A stretch of 43,281 nucleotides of DNA from a virus. The notes under the pieces are model-generated. The model had not been told where the DNA came from, made no database searches, and saw only the letters and a list, made by a program, of their open reading frames with translations. This document shows positions 23,513 to 32,804 of the stretch, piece by piece. Every line of letters begins with the position of its first letter. Position 1 is the first letter of the stretch. The stretch is taken from the IMG/VR virus record IMGVR_UViG_3300028920_000128, positions 1 to 43,281 of that record; one strand, 5' to 3'. Both the position numbers and the translations under genes were made by a program.

Positions 23513-26500
23513 ATGCCTGACTTAGCAGAAAAACTCAAGGCTATTGCGGCAGCCCATAGGGCCCAGGAGCCGACGGAACAACCTGTATCCGGATTCATAG
23601 GCAAGCTGCAGGAGATTCGTAACAAGTTCAGAGATCCGGAAACGGACGAAGAAGCCATAACCATAGATAAGTTTCTGCAATTCTCTAAGCCCCAAAGGGA
23701 CGCGTTTATAGCCCTTGACAAACAACCAAGATTACCCATGCAGCAATTCAAGCAGCTCAGCCCTTTTATGAAGTCGCAGTACAGAAAAGTCGGCATCGCT
23801 CCCAGGAAATTCACTACCGAGGAGATCCTGCAGCAGCTCAACGTGGATAAACCGAAAACCTTCAATGAGGCTGTCTGGAAAAAGCTGGACAAGCTGATAC
23901 TGGACTTCTCTATAGGCGCCAAAAACCTTGCAGGCCAGGCTCTCAAAGCTCCAGAGAAAGCCATCGAGCGTGTGGACGAGGCTACTGTCCCAGCCAGGAA
24001 AGCGCTGCATAATGAAGTTGTGCGCCCGTTACTTAATGAGATTCTGAGCGGATTGGGTGTAAATAAGCGGATCCCTCATTATGAACAGGCCAAAAAGAAC
24101 GAGAGAGATTTCATAAAAAAGAATGATGATACATACAGACAGGCGTTGCTTGACAGCGGTGTAAGCAAGGATGCCATTGACAACATGACCAAATCACCAG
24201 CAAGTAAGATAGCTGAGGCCGGGGAAAAACTTGTCAAAGATGCCAGGTTTATGAGTACGGTCCAGCAGAAATTCCAGCGCAATATCTGGGATGCAGCCAA
24301 GGACGGCAACTACACGGAGGCTGGTGAGAATCTTATGCACAGTATAGCAACGAACCTTCCTCAAATGCTGGGTGTTATATTCGGCGGCCCGGCGGGCCTC
24401 TCTATTATCGGTGCGTCTAAGTTTTCAGAATCTGCCGAACAGGTGGAGGACCGAGAGGATCTGTCCGGTTTTCAAAAGCTGTTGGTACCGACGCTCAAGG
24501 CAGGTACAGAGGTCTTGTTTGAGTACGCAGGAACAGGTAAAACAGGCAAGATGCTCCGCGAAGTACTCTTGAACCGAGGTACCAGGGAGGGGTTGAAGGC
24601 GGGTATCAGGCGTGGAACCATGAGCATTTTGGCCCGTGGCCTGGCGGCCCCGACCAGAGAGAGTGTCGAGGAGATCGGCACGCAGATTTCAGATAATGTC
24701 ATTGATATACTATTCAACATACCAGGCCCCGACGGCAAGATCCCGGGCATATTCGATAACGTACCGGATTCCGGTATCATAGGCTTTGCTATGGGCTTCG
24801 GCCCCGGAGCGTTGCAGGTGGGTATTGACCTGGATACCGACGCCCGGACCCCGAAGCTTGTCAAGAGGATCCTGGCTGTCAAGGAGGCGAACCCGAACGC
24901 CAGCAACGAGGAGATTGTTAACAAGGCCCTTGAGGACTATGTTACAGACGCCATGACAGAAGTGGATCGCAGGGCAGAGGCAGAGGCCGAATCCGAATTC
25001 AAGGCCCGTTCTGAGGCAAGGCAGGATACCGGTATGGAATTCGATAAGATAGACCAGGCTATATCGTCCGTGGATCCAGGCGGCTTGTCATTTGATAAGA
25101 CGCTGGAGGTAAGGCGCCGGGTGCTGGAGCTGTCAGACGAGCCCGACAAGGCGGAGATACTGGCCCAGGAGTTTGAGCAGGACGAGGCGGGTGCGGCTGA
25201 GTACGCAGCAGGGCTGTCAACGGCCCTGGATCAGGCGGCTACCGAGCCTATAGCCGAGCCTGTTACAGAAACAACAGAGCTTATTTCAGAAACAGAACCC
25301 GTTACAGTAAGCCCTCATGTTGATCTTAAGAAAATCAACGAGGATATTAGACAGGGGAATCCGGTATCAGATGAAGAATACTCAAGCGTCTTGTCTGGGA
25401 GCCCCAGGGATAAAAACAAGAGTTATTTTTACGATAACGGCATGTGGGTTTCAGCAGAGAAGGTGTCTCCTCCTCCACAGCATAAGGGCGGAACGGTTTC
25501 GGACTCAACCCTGATGGATGACAGCGACATGAGTATACTGGGGTATGATTATGTTTCTTCTGATCTCAGAACCGAGATAGGCACAGACATATTTATCCAG
25601 CCCGTAGGAATGCAGGACTCCCTTGATATTATATTTGACAAGAAGGCAGATCCTGAGAAGGCCAAGGGTCTCTATGATTCTTTCAGCAGGACCAGGGAGC
25701 ATTTGAGGCGCAAATATGGAGATACCGTTACGCTTTATCGGGCGCAAGGTGACACCGACGCGATAAGCAATAAGAATGTTTTGAACTTCGCAACAGAGGA
25801 AATGGCCAGCAAGTTTCTTGACGAGAAGGGCGAGAGGCGGTTAATAAAAGAGGACGTACCGATAGAGGATATTGTCGGTGTTGTTGTTGAAGGGAAGAAT
25901 TACCATGAATTCAAGGTACTTAATCGCAATTCAGATTCAGCCATAGACACCCTTGTCGAGCCTGTTGTTGAGGAGATAGTCGAGACACAAGATCTGTCAC
26001 CGGTTAATACAATGCATCCCGATTTCAGAAAGACGCTTGAGGATTCAGACATCAATCCAGAGGAAAAGGCTATGCTGTTGGCCCCGGATGTATTGAGAGA
26101 CCCAAGAGGCCAGGATCCCGACACAGGGAAGCCGGTCAAGCTGCAACTTTACCAGGGCAAGGGCAGGGCAAGCAAAGAGTCTATCTATGCACCAGGGGCC
26201 GAGGGGCCTGTTGTTGGAGACGGAGAGTATTATGCTATAACAGAGGAGGACGCCAAGGGATTCGGTCCTGACGTCAGGGCTGAAACAGTCGAGCTTCAAA
26301 ACCCATACGTGCTTACAACACACAAACAGATCGAGCAAGAGACAGGCTTACAGCTCCCGCTTGATAATAAAGGACGTGTACCTGTTATGAGATCTTTCCG
26401 AGAGGCTCTTGACAGGAAGGGCTATGATGGCATTATCGTAAACGTGCCTAAGTCCAGTGACACCAATGCCGATGGGGAGCTCGTTAAGAGACTGAGAGAG

Positions 26501-29500
26501 CTGTTCGACATAACTCAGGTGGTTGCGTTCAAGAAGAAGGCAGCCCCAGCCAAGGCCAAGAAGAAAACCAAGGCAGCCAAGAAGGCAGAGGCCCGGATCA
26601 AGGACGTCAAGAAGAAGGTCGAACCTAAGCCGAAGCCTAAGAAGGTCCGCCCGGAGCCGACACCGGCACCGAAAGAGACCGACATGGACCTGGCTCGTAT
26701 GACATTGAGGGATCTCAGACGTACAGTCAAGTCACAACATCCTGAGATAGCTTTCGACATGGACATGAACAAGGCGTCGGCCAGGGATCTCAGGCGCGCC
26801 CTAATCAACAAGAAGCAGCAGGCATCCTCACAGCCCTCATACTTCCACGAAGAAGCCAGGGCGATGGACGATCCCCGCCGACCGCTGCCCGGAGACAAGG
26901 TCACGGTCAAATTCCAATTCAAAACAAAGAACTCCAAGCCGCTCTATATGAACGGTGTTGTATCTCAGCGCCTGTCCGACGGTCGATATGAGGTCGTTAT
27001 GAACTCATGGGGTACCAAGAAGGCCAGGGACAAGGTGGAGAAGCTGCACCCGGAAACCCTGGACCGCAGAAGGCTGTCTAAGGAGGCTCTCGATAAGTAC
27101 GGAGACAAGCCTATCGTGTATGTAGAGCCTGGCAATATCAGCCTTACAGAGGCAGAGATCACCAAGATCGAGGAGCGGGAGCGGAAAACTGGAGAGACAC
27201 CAGAAGAAACCAAGGCAAGGCAGGAGATCTCTAAGGGATATAATGAATTCAAACGATTAGCGCATTACGCCAGCCCAGGCAAGACAATCATAGACAGCAG
27301 GGGTAATGAAACCAAAGAGGGTGGAGTCGAGGGATCTGTGAAATTCTGGGCTCAGGAACTCGGCCTCCCCGACACAAACCCGGAGACCCTGGCAGCAGCG
27401 GTCCCGCAGATGCAGGAGGCTGTTAAGAATATCGAGGAGTCGTTGACAGACGATAATACCCTGGCCCGCAAGGCCGTCGAGAAATACGAGGCAGCTGACT
27501 TTGACAACATAACAGAGGCGGAGAAGTCAGCACTCAAGAAAATATCACCCGACCTGTATAACGCCTTCTTTCCAAAACAGAAGATGGGCGACAACACAGA
27601 GGAGGCTGGATCTATACCCATTGGAGACATGATCGAGTCGGCAGCATCAGCAGCGAGGCGCGTCCGGAAGTGGCTCAAGAAGTGGCTTACCACCGACGGC
27701 AATTATCCTTCCTGGCTTGTGGAGGAGATCACGCGCAGAGACGGAGCGTTCCTTAAGGAGATCAAGAGGGCGAACTTCCATTTGGCCGACCTCCGCCGGG
27801 CGATCACGAAGGAGTATGGCAAGAAGAGCCTGGAGGATCCGACTGTATTGCAGATGATAAACCGCGCTCTTAAGAGAGAGCTTACTATGGTGGAAATACC
27901 CATAGGCCTGAGAGCCCCGATCCAGGCGCTCCGGGATCACGTGGATGCCCTGTCCAGTCAGCTGATCAAGGAGGGTGTCGTCGATGACGAGCTATCCGGT
28001 ATCATCAGCAATAACCTGGGGATGTACCTCACTCGGACATACCGTGTCTTTAAGGATCCTGATTGGGCCGAGAAGGTGGATGCACGGGTTAAGACCAGGG
28101 CCGCTATGTGGATCAGAGATAATTATGAGGAGCAGTTCGCCAAGGAGTATGCAGAACTTACAGGCCGCGATCAGGTAGTCCTTGAGGACGAGGACGGCAA
28201 TCTCCTTGGGGGTACATTTGTCAGAGAGGACGACACCAGCATCACGATCAATGTGGATGGTAAGGACACCAAGCGCTCTAAGAGGAAGTGGGAGATCACG
28301 CTCAACGAGTACGCTGAGGTGTTTGAGGAAATGGACATGCCAGGCAGTGAAGCCAACAAGTACAGAGAGGACAGAGTGGAAGGTACTATAAAAAACCTTC
28401 TGTATAAAGGCAAGGATTCAAAGTCTCCCATGGCCACCATCGCAGCCTCCGGGCTTTCCAAAAACCTGGGGATCCTCAAGAAGAAGCAGGATATACCCGA
28501 AGAGCTCCGGGCCCTGTGGGGTGAAGAGACAGACCCGACCGTCAGCTATATCGAGTCAGTTTCAAAGATAGCGCAGCTCGCTACCATGGATAAGTTTATG
28601 AAGGACGTGGCCAGGATAGGCACCGACCTGGGCCTGTTCCGGACGGGCGGACCGAAGGGGGATCTCAGTGTCAGGGCCATACCTGTTACCCAGGAGCCCA
28701 GCGGGAAGTCTCTCAAGGAGGGCAAGATCAGGCAGATGCGGGCCAAGGATGCCGTGTCCCCGCTGGCAGACTTATGGACAACCGAGGAAATGCGCGAAGT
28801 CCTGGACGATATGGCCCCGAAGAAGGGCGACATTCCGACATGGCTGTCTGTATGGCTTACTATCAACGGTATCGTCAAGTGGAATAAGACCGTAGGATCC
28901 TGGAAAACCAACGTAAGAAACTACCTGGCCAACCCTCTTTTCCTTATCGCCTCCGGTCACTTCAACGTCCTGGATGTAGGCAGGGCCATGAAGGATACCA
29001 GCGCCATGATCACCAAGAAGGGCGACGTCAATACCCGCAAGGACATTCTAAGGTTACTTGAGCTGGGCGTCATCGACGACAATACCTGGATGCGTGAGAC
29101 ACAGGACATATTCAGAGACGCAGGCATTGAGCGCTTTGAGGATTCCAAGGCGTACAGGCGGATATCCGCTCTCCTGGGCGAGAACCTTACAAGTAAGGCT
29201 CGTAAATACGTGCGTGTCCGGAATGAACTCTACCAGGCACAGGACAACTTCTGGAAGATCACCCTGTATAACATGGAGTATAAGGAACTCCGCAAGATGG
29301 GCCATGATCACAAGACCGCAGAGGAGCAGGCCGCGGCGTTCGTCAGGGACCGTATGCCGACATACTCCAAGATCCCGCAACTGGTAAAGTCTTTGCGTAG
29401 GTTTCCGGTTCTTGGGTCGTTTGTCTCCTTCCCGGCTGAGGTAGTTAGGACAGGCAAGAATAACATTATGTCAGTCAAGAAGGACATGACCGACATGCGG

Positions 29501-30607
29501 GCCAAACGTGGCGATTGGGCTAACCCGAATATCAATAAGAGCATGCTCCGGAAGCGCCTACTCAGGAGGATTACTGGCCTTCTGTTAGGTATGTCAGGAA
29601 CCGAGATCGTGGCAACGATATCCAGACTGTTATCCGGTGTGAGCGACGAAGAGGACGAGGCGATCCGGGAAATGGGCCCTTACTATCAGCGCAACAGCAC
29701 ATTTATTTATTGGGGCAGGAGCGATGACGGTCAGCCCAGGTTTGCAGATGTCAGTTACCTGGACCCCTGGGCCTACCTCAAGAAACCTATTATGGCCCTG
29801 TTCCGTGGAGCATCCGACAACGAGATCCAGCGCGGTATCATGGAGGCTGGAGAGGAGGCGGCGCAGCCCTTCCTCGGCGGAGAGATCCTGTTTAATTCTA
29901 TAATGGAGACTGTTCACAACCGCAAGCCCACAGGCGGCGACATCTACCGGCCAGGCGACAGCATTACCGACGTACTGGTAAAGTCAGCCGACCATATAAT
30001 CAAGATCCTGGAGCCTGGAGACATCACCAGCGCCAGGCGTTTATACAAGGGCTACACTGGAGAGATCACCAACTACGGACGCAAGTACGAGCTGCCGATC
30101 GAGATTATTTCGGAGCTTGGTGGAGCCCGGATCCAGCAGATTGATATACCTGTGGCCGTCGGCTTTCGGGCTGGAGACTATAGCCGGGAGATCGCCGGGG
30201 CGTCAGCTGAGTTCAAGGCAGAAGTCAGCACTCAGAATTCAATCACCGACGACGAGATCAAGGCCGCATACAAAGACCTAAAGGCCGACCGCAGGGAGTC
30301 TATCAAGCGCATGTATAAGGTAGTCCGAGGGGCCAGGCGTTCAGGCATGACGGACAACGACGTGTATAGTGTTCTGTTATCATCGGGCGTGGGATCGAGG
30401 GCTGCCGGGTCGCTGCTGGAGAACCAGCTGGATCCGTACATACCTCCGGAGAATCTCATGGATAAGTACATCACTACAGCAGGCAGGCGGGTAGGGGTGG
30501 CCAAGGCGACGGACGAGGCTATCCGCCGCATGGCTGTTATCGAGGCCGAGGCCATGAATGACGCTACTCAGTTCAAGCAGATTATTCCAGACAAGAGCGG
30601 TCAATAA
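23513..30607 (+). CDS. giant polyvalent-type ejection protein with two ART-like domains
   Basis: A 2364-residue product, the last gene of the late unit. Domains by eye: a helical N-terminus with a hydrophobic, Gly-rich stretch near 282-430; a first ADP-ribosyltransferase (ART)-like segment (about 700-802) with TLYRAQ (R743), LNFATEE (758-763) and YHEFKV (E799); a second, clearer one (about 875-1010) with LYQGKG, GEYYAITEEDAKGFG, GYDGIIV (970-976) and a closing QVVAF; a Lys/Pro linker (about 1007-1055); a SAP-like helix pair with two DLRR(T/A) motifs (about 1057-1102); and long helical parts. The C-terminal LPD38-like region (about 1960-2240) has RRFPVLGSFVSFPAEVVR. Polyvalent proteins are co-injected and modify or shield against host systems. 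ART activity is inferred. Confidence 0.75.
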   Translation: MPDLAEKLKAIAAAHRAQEPTEQPVSGFIGKLQEIRNKFRDPETDEEAITIDKFLQFSKPQRDAFIALDKQPRLPMQQFKQLSPFMKSQYRKVGIAPRKFTTEEILQQLNVDKPKTFNEAVWKKLDKLILDFSIGAKNLAGQALKAPEKAIERVDEATVPARKALHNEVVRPLLNEILSGLGVNKRIPHYEQAKKNERDFIKKNDDTYRQALLDSGVSKDAIDNMTKSPASKIAEAGEKLVKDARFMSTVQQKFQRNIWDAAKDGNYTEAGENLMHSIATNLPQMLGVIFGGPAGLSIIGASKFSESAEQVEDREDLSGFQKLLVPTLKAGTEVLFEYAGTGKTGKMLREVLLNRGTREGLKAGIRRGTMSILARGLAAPTRESVEEIGTQISDNVIDILFNIPGPDGKIPGIFDNVPDSGIIGFAMGFGPGALQVGIDLDTDARTPKLVKRILAVKEANPNASNEEIVNKALEDYVTDAMTEVDRRAEAEAESEFKARSEARQDTGMEFDKIDQAISSVDPGGLSFDKTLEVRRRVLELSDEPDKAEILAQEFEQDEAGAAEYAAGLSTALDQAATEPIAEPVTETTELISETEPVTVSPHVDLKKINEDIRQGNPVSDEEYSSVLSGSPRDKNKSYFYDNGMWVSAEKVSPPPQHKGGTVSDSTLMDDSDMSILGYDYVSSDLRTEIGTDIFIQPVGMQDSLDIIFDKKADPEKAKGLYDSFSRTREHLRRKYGDTVTLYRAQGDTDAISNKNVLNFATEEMASKFLDEKGERRLIKEDVPIEDIVGVVVEGKNYHEFKVLNRNSDSAIDTLVEPVVEEIVETQDLSPVNTMHPDFRKTLEDSDINPEEKAMLLAPDVLRDPRGQDPDTGKPVKLQLYQGKGRASKESIYAPGAEGPVVGDGEYYAITEEDAKGFGPDVRAETVELQNPYVLTTHKQIEQETGLQLPLDNKGRVPVMRSFREALDRKGYDGIIVNVPKSSDTNADGELVKRLRELFDITQVVAFKKKAAPAKAKKKTKAAKKAEARIKDVKKKVEPKPKPKKVRPEPTPAPKETDMDLARMTLRDLRRTVKSQHPEIAFDMDMNKASARDLRRALINKKQQASSQPSYFHEEARAMDDPRRPLPGDKVTVKFQFKTKNSKPLYMNGVVSQRLSDGRYEVVMNSWGTKKARDKVEKLHPETLDRRRLSKEALDKYGDKPIVYVEPGNISLTEAEITKIEERERKTGETPEETKARQEISKGYNEFKRLAHYASPGKTIIDSRGNETKEGGVEGSVKFWAQELGLPDTNPETLAAAVPQMQEAVKNIEESLTDDNTLARKAVEKYEAADFDNITEAEKSALKKISPDLYNAFFPKQKMGDNTEEAGSIPIGDMIESAASAARRVRKWLKKWLTTDGNYPSWLVEEITRRDGAFLKEIKRANFHLADLRRAITKEYGKKSLEDPTVLQMINRALKRELTMVEIPIGLRAPIQALRDHVDALSSQLIKEGVVDDELSGIISNNLGMYLTRTYRVFKDPDWAEKVDARVKTRAAMWIRDNYEEQFAKEYAELTGRDQVVLEDEDGNLLGGTFVREDDTSITINVDGKDTKRSKRKWEITLNEYAEVFEEMDMPGSEANKYREDRVEGTIKNLLYKGKDSKSPMATIAASGLSKNLGILKKKQDIPEELRALWGEETDPTVSYIESVSKIAQLATMDKFMKDVARIGTDLGLFRTGGPKGDLSVRAIPVTQEPSGKSLKEGKIRQMRAKDAVSPLADLWTTEEMREVLDDMAPKKGDIPTWLSVWLTINGIVKWNKTVGSWKTNVRNYLANPLFLIASGHFNVLDVGRAMKDTSAMITKKGDVNTRKDILRLLELGVIDDNTWMRETQDIFRDAGIERFEDSKAYRRISALLGENLTSKARKYVRVRNELYQAQDNFWKITLYNMEYKELRKMGHDHKTAEEQAAAFVRDRMPTYSKIPQLVKSLRRFPVLGSFVSFPAEVVRTGKNNIMSVKKDMTDMRAKRGDWANPNINKSMLRKRLLRRITGLLLGMSGTEIVATISRLLSGVSDEEDEAIREMGPYYQRNSTFIYWGRSDDGQPRFADVSYLDPWAYLKKPIMALFRGASDNEIQRGIMEAGEEAAQPFLGGEILFNSIMETVHNRKPTGGDIYRPGDSITDVLVKSADHIIKILEPGDITSARRLYKGYTGEITNYGRKYELPIEIISELGGARIQQIDIPVAVGFRAGDYSREIAGASAEFKAEVSTQNSITDDEIKAAYKDLKADRRESIKRMYKVVRGARRSGMTDNDVYSVLLSSGVGSRAAGSLLENQLDPYIPPENLMDKYITTAGRRVGVAKATDEAIRRMAVIEAEAMNDATQFKQIIPDKSGQ

Positions 30608-31028
30608 AACAAGGCGTGTGATCTCCCAGGAATGAGCCGATGATATTGAATTCAAAATACTTTATGGCATCTGTTTCTGTCATTTCACAATCAACAACCA
30701 GCTTTGCTATCACCTTATTGTAGTCATAGCAGACGATAGGGGGTCGGCCTGCCTGGCTCACGATACCGGCTATACAGTCGTCGAGGTCATCGAGGAAGAC
30801 AAGCTCCTCCCCTCCAGTGTCCATTACGCACTTGTCCCTGATGCTCAGGGCGTCCTCGCCTCCGGGGTCCGGGGTCGGCATATCTATTATTTTGTCGTTC
30901 ATCAGTAACCGCCTTTCCTGTACATTAACTGTCAACTTGTGAATACAACTTATTGCATAATCAGATACAATTCCCACAACAGGGCAATATTTATCTTTTC
31001 GTCTGCAATTCTCGCAGATATGCTTCAC
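30582..31028 (-). CDS. conserved small phage protein, Cys-rich N-terminus
   Basis: The C-terminal part (IVCYDYNKVIAKLVVDCEMTE..., then YFEFNIIGSFLGDHTPCFI) belongs to a small family often seen in phages (Y-D-Y, then E-A/D-x-E-Y-F-x-x-N-x-x-G) of unknown function. I place the start at GTG 31028, which overlaps the stop of the small membrane gene (GTGA) and adds a CENCRRKDKYC segment. ATG 30902, behind AGGAAAGGCGG, is the alternative start and gives 106 residues. The last 26 bases overlap the end of the giant late gene, tail to tail. Confidence 0.65.
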   Translation of the reverse strand: MKHICENCRRKDKYCPVVGIVSDYAISCIHKLTVNVQERRLLMNDKIIDMPTPDPGGEDALSIRDKCVMDTGGEELVFLDDLDDCIAGIVSQAGRPPIVCYDYNKVIAKLVVDCEMTETDAIKYFEFNIIGSFLGDHTPCFIDRSCLE

Positions 31029-31120
31029 TCCGCACCGCCTTTCTTCGCCCACGCCCAGTGCGTTATCCAGCCGAAGGCGAAGCCGAAAGCGAGAAATAGG
31101 ATTGCGTGATAGTAGGTCAT
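31025..31120 (-). CDS. single-span membrane micro-protein (31 aa)
   Basis: ATG at 31120 follows AAGGACGGTGAACA, and the product MTYYHAILFLAFGFAFGWIT continues to a basic end (HWAWAKKGGAE). It is one hydrophobic span with an aromatic face. It fits exactly between the previous stop and the next start (GTGA overlap). Its first 25 bp recur at 31532-31556, where only a 9-codon stump remains. It is too short for most gene callers. Confidence 0.6.
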   Translation of the reverse strand: MTYYHAILFLAFGFAFGWITHWAWAKKGGAE

Positions 31121-31123
31121 TGT

Positions 31124-31336
31124 TCACCGTCCTTCCCGATAATAATCGTCCCATCTTTCCTGCCAATACGCATCGTTCTCTTTCCTGCAATCCGGGCAGA
31201 GTTTAACCCAATTTTTCTCTTCATCAGTAAAAAGCGTGTTTTGTCTGTATCTTTCAGCGTCATTTGCACCGCACGCTTGACATTTATTCTCTTTTTTGAT
31301 ATCCTTTAACTGAGATTGCGAAGTTAAATCATTCAT
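31124..31336 (-). CDS. small zinc-finger-like protein
   Basis: ATG 31336 (behind AAAGGACATCG) gives 70 residues; TTG 31375 is a longer alternative. CQACGAND and KLCPDCRKE form a CxxC...CxxC pair, likely a zinc ribbon. It overlaps the upstream gene by 8 bp. The role is unknown; such proteins abound in early phage regions. Confidence 0.6.
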   Translation of the reverse strand: MNDLTSQSQLKDIKKENKCQACGANDAERYRQNTLFTDEEKNWVKLCPDCRKENDAYWQERWDDYYREGR

Positions 31337-31520
31337 CTGGTCGATGTCCTTTCTCGGTGATACAGAATGCTTCAAATTTTTTCCATAACCCCGTAGATAA
31401 ATTCAAGTACCTGTCTTTTACCTTGATCACTTTAGCGAAGGTTCCATCTACTTTGGGAACCCATGCCTCGCAGTCAGGATTTGATTCTTTCGCCCATAGG
31501 GTATATTGCGGTGTTTTCAT
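31329..31520 (-). CDS. small hypothetical protein (63 aa)
   Basis: Begins MKTPQYTLWAKESNPDCEAW. ATG at 31520 comes 2 bases after the stop of a 9-codon stump, so translation may be coupled; no strong ribosome binding site is present. It is aromatic-rich and beta-like. No family is recognised. Its end overlaps the next start. Confidence 0.55.
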   Translation of the reverse strand: MKTPQYTLWAKESNPDCEAWVPKVDGTFAKVIKVKDRYLNLSTGLWKKFEAFCITEKGHRPDE

Positions 31521-31521
31521 C

Positions 31522-31551
31522 TTAAAAGAATATTGCGTGATAGTAGGTCAT
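31522..31551 (-). pseudogene. 9-codon stump duplicating the membrane micro-protein start
   Basis: Reads MTYYHAIFF then stop, behind AAGGAGATAGAACA. The 25 bases 31532-31556 are identical to 31101-31125, which hold the start of the 31-residue membrane protein. It overlaps the previous stop (ATGA). It is either a decayed duplicate left by recombination or a short leader that couples translation. Confidence 0.5.
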
Positions 31552-31784
31552 TGTTCTATCTCCTTCAATGCGGCAAGCAGAACTTTCTGTATTTTCTGCT
31601 GGCAATCATAGCAGATATCCAGCATTTTATAAGTAACCTTTTGCCAAGTACCCGATGCGTGTTTTAATCTAAGTAATTCATTACAACTGGATTTATTAAA
31701 AGTAATTTTCAGTTTTCCAAACCCATCTTCCCAACTTCCTTCTGTAACATCTTTACCACATCTGTCACAAGCGGTTTTTTTCAT
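31548..31784 (-). CDS. small zinc-ribbon protein (78 aa)
   Basis: Begins MKKTACDRCGKDV, with a partner pair CYDCQQK near the C-terminus: a split CxxC/CxxC zinc ribbon around a beta-rich middle. The start is in an ATGA overlap with the preceding gene, behind GAGGAGGACGGTGAACA. The function is unknown. Confidence 0.65.
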   Translation of the reverse strand: MKKTACDRCGKDVTEGSWEDGFGKLKITFNKSSCNELLRLKHASGTWQKVTYKMLDICYDCQQKIQKVLLAALKEIEQ

Positions 31785-31921
31785 TGTTCACCGTCCTCCT
31801 CTGGTTCTGGTTCCGGTCCACCGTCGGGACTATTGCTCTGATCCCACCAGCGGTCACGCTGTCTCTGCTTACGGTTCCGGTAGCGGTCCTGATCCCTGTA
31901 ATATTGTTCCTCGTCGTCCAT
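31781..31921 (-). CDS. small charged protein (46 aa)
   Basis: ATG 31921 behind GAAAGGAACCAAT; begins MDDEEQYYRDQDRYRNRK and ends in a Pro/Glu tail. It has alternating Arg and Asp with Tyr and Trp. It bridges the gap between two neighbours (53-bp overlap upstream, ATGA downstream). No family is recognised. Confidence 0.5.
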   Translation of the reverse strand: MDDEEQYYRDQDRYRNRKQRQRDRWWDQSNSPDGGPEPEPEEDGEQ

Positions 31922-32123
31922 ATTGGTTCCTTTCACAGTCAACAAATGATCTATTATGCGGCTTATCTATACCATGTTCCATCCTCATTCTGCTCCAGTC
32001 CAGCATTTCGCTCATTTCCAGCAGCCAGAAGGTAAGCAAATCCTTTTGCCTATACCGATCTTTTGTCCTCTCATTGTTTATAATCCTGATATACCTTGAG
32101 GATTCTCCTATGCGGTAACTCAT
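31869..32123 (-). CDS. hypothetical protein (84 aa)
   Basis: ATG 32123 sits in an ATGA overlap with the preceding gene. The core (KDLLTFWLLEMSEMLDWSRMRMEHG) is helical. The last 18 codons overlap the next frame, so the true end or reality of one of the two is uncertain. Confidence 0.5.
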   Translation of the reverse strand: MSYRIGESSRYIRIINNERTKDRYRQKDLLTFWLLEMSEMLDWSRMRMEHGIDKPHNRSFVDCERNQYGRRGTILQGSGPLPEP

Positions 32124-32467
32124 CGGTCGCACTCCGACATATCGCTATCGGTTATCGGGTCAGACAGATCCTCGGCCGACGGCGGCGGGGGCGCCATATC
32201 TCCGGTGTGTGCCCTGGGGATACTGTCCAGCGTGTGAGTAAATTCCCCCTTGATTGTAAGCCCGTAGCGGCCGGTCCGCTGTACCAGGCCGTACTTCTTG
32301 ACGGCCAGCAGGTCCAGCCACAGGTGAAAATCTCTCCAGGCGTCGTTCGTGTTAGCCATCTTGGCCTCATGGCTCTTGATCTGAGCCTCCGCGTAATCAT
32401 CCTCTCTGACCTTAACGCCAGTGTAAACAAGGTCTTCCTTGCTGTTTGATTCCGGTCTCTTAGCCAT
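32120..32467 (-). CDS. hypothetical protein (115 aa)
   Basis: Begins MAKRPESNSKEDLVYTGVKV. The middle (DFHLWLDLLAVKKYGLVQRTGRYGLT) could be a winged-helix-like DNA-binding part, and the C-terminus is Pro/Asp-rich. It lies in the replication operon directly after the helicase partner gene. No family is recognised. Confidence 0.6.
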   Translation of the reverse strand: MAKRPESNSKEDLVYTGVKVREDDYAEAQIKSHEAKMANTNDAWRDFHLWLDLLAVKKYGLVQRTGRYGLTIKGEFTHTLDSIPRAHTGDMAPPPPSAEDLSDPITDSDMSECDR

Positions 32468-32804
32468 TACATTTCTCCTCTATATGTTTAATGTCCCTGT
32501 CTATCGTGCTTACGTCGTAACCCTCCGAGGCCGCAACGGTCTTCATTCTGTTAATCATCGCCTTTATGGCTGTGCTTTCCGTGGCTTTGGCGTGGTGACG
32601 CTCGATATATATTATCATGTTGCCTGGAGTGAGAACACACACAGGCAGCATGGCCCACTTGAACAGATCTCTATCCAGGTCGGTCAGGAATACGCCATCC
32701 TCTATCGTTAGCTTGGCCATTTCATAGGCCCTTGTCGTCTCTTTATTCTTCTGGTCCTCCTTTAGCTTTTCGCCGTGCCGCTTAATCTTGTCCGAGAAGC
32801 CCAT
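32460..32804 (-). CDS. hypothetical protein downstream of primase-helicase (114 aa)
   Basis: Begins MGFSDKIKRHGEKLKEDQK, a basic helix, followed by a mixed domain with PVCVLTPGNMIIYIERHHAK. ATG 32804 lies behind AAGGAG and overlaps the end of the primase-helicase gene by 23 bp. It may be a replication accessory, by position only. Confidence 0.6.
   Translation of the reverse strand: MGFSDKIKRHGEKLKEDQKNKETTRAYEMAKLTIEDGVFLTDLDRDLFKWAMLPVCVLTPGNMIIYIERHHAKATESTAIKAMINRMKTVAASEGYDVSTIDRDIKHIEEKCNG

Noticed and set aside
30582-30660. Bidirectional terminator between the convergent units
   Set aside because: The genes overlap by 26 bp and I could not find a stem with a T-run on either strand here.
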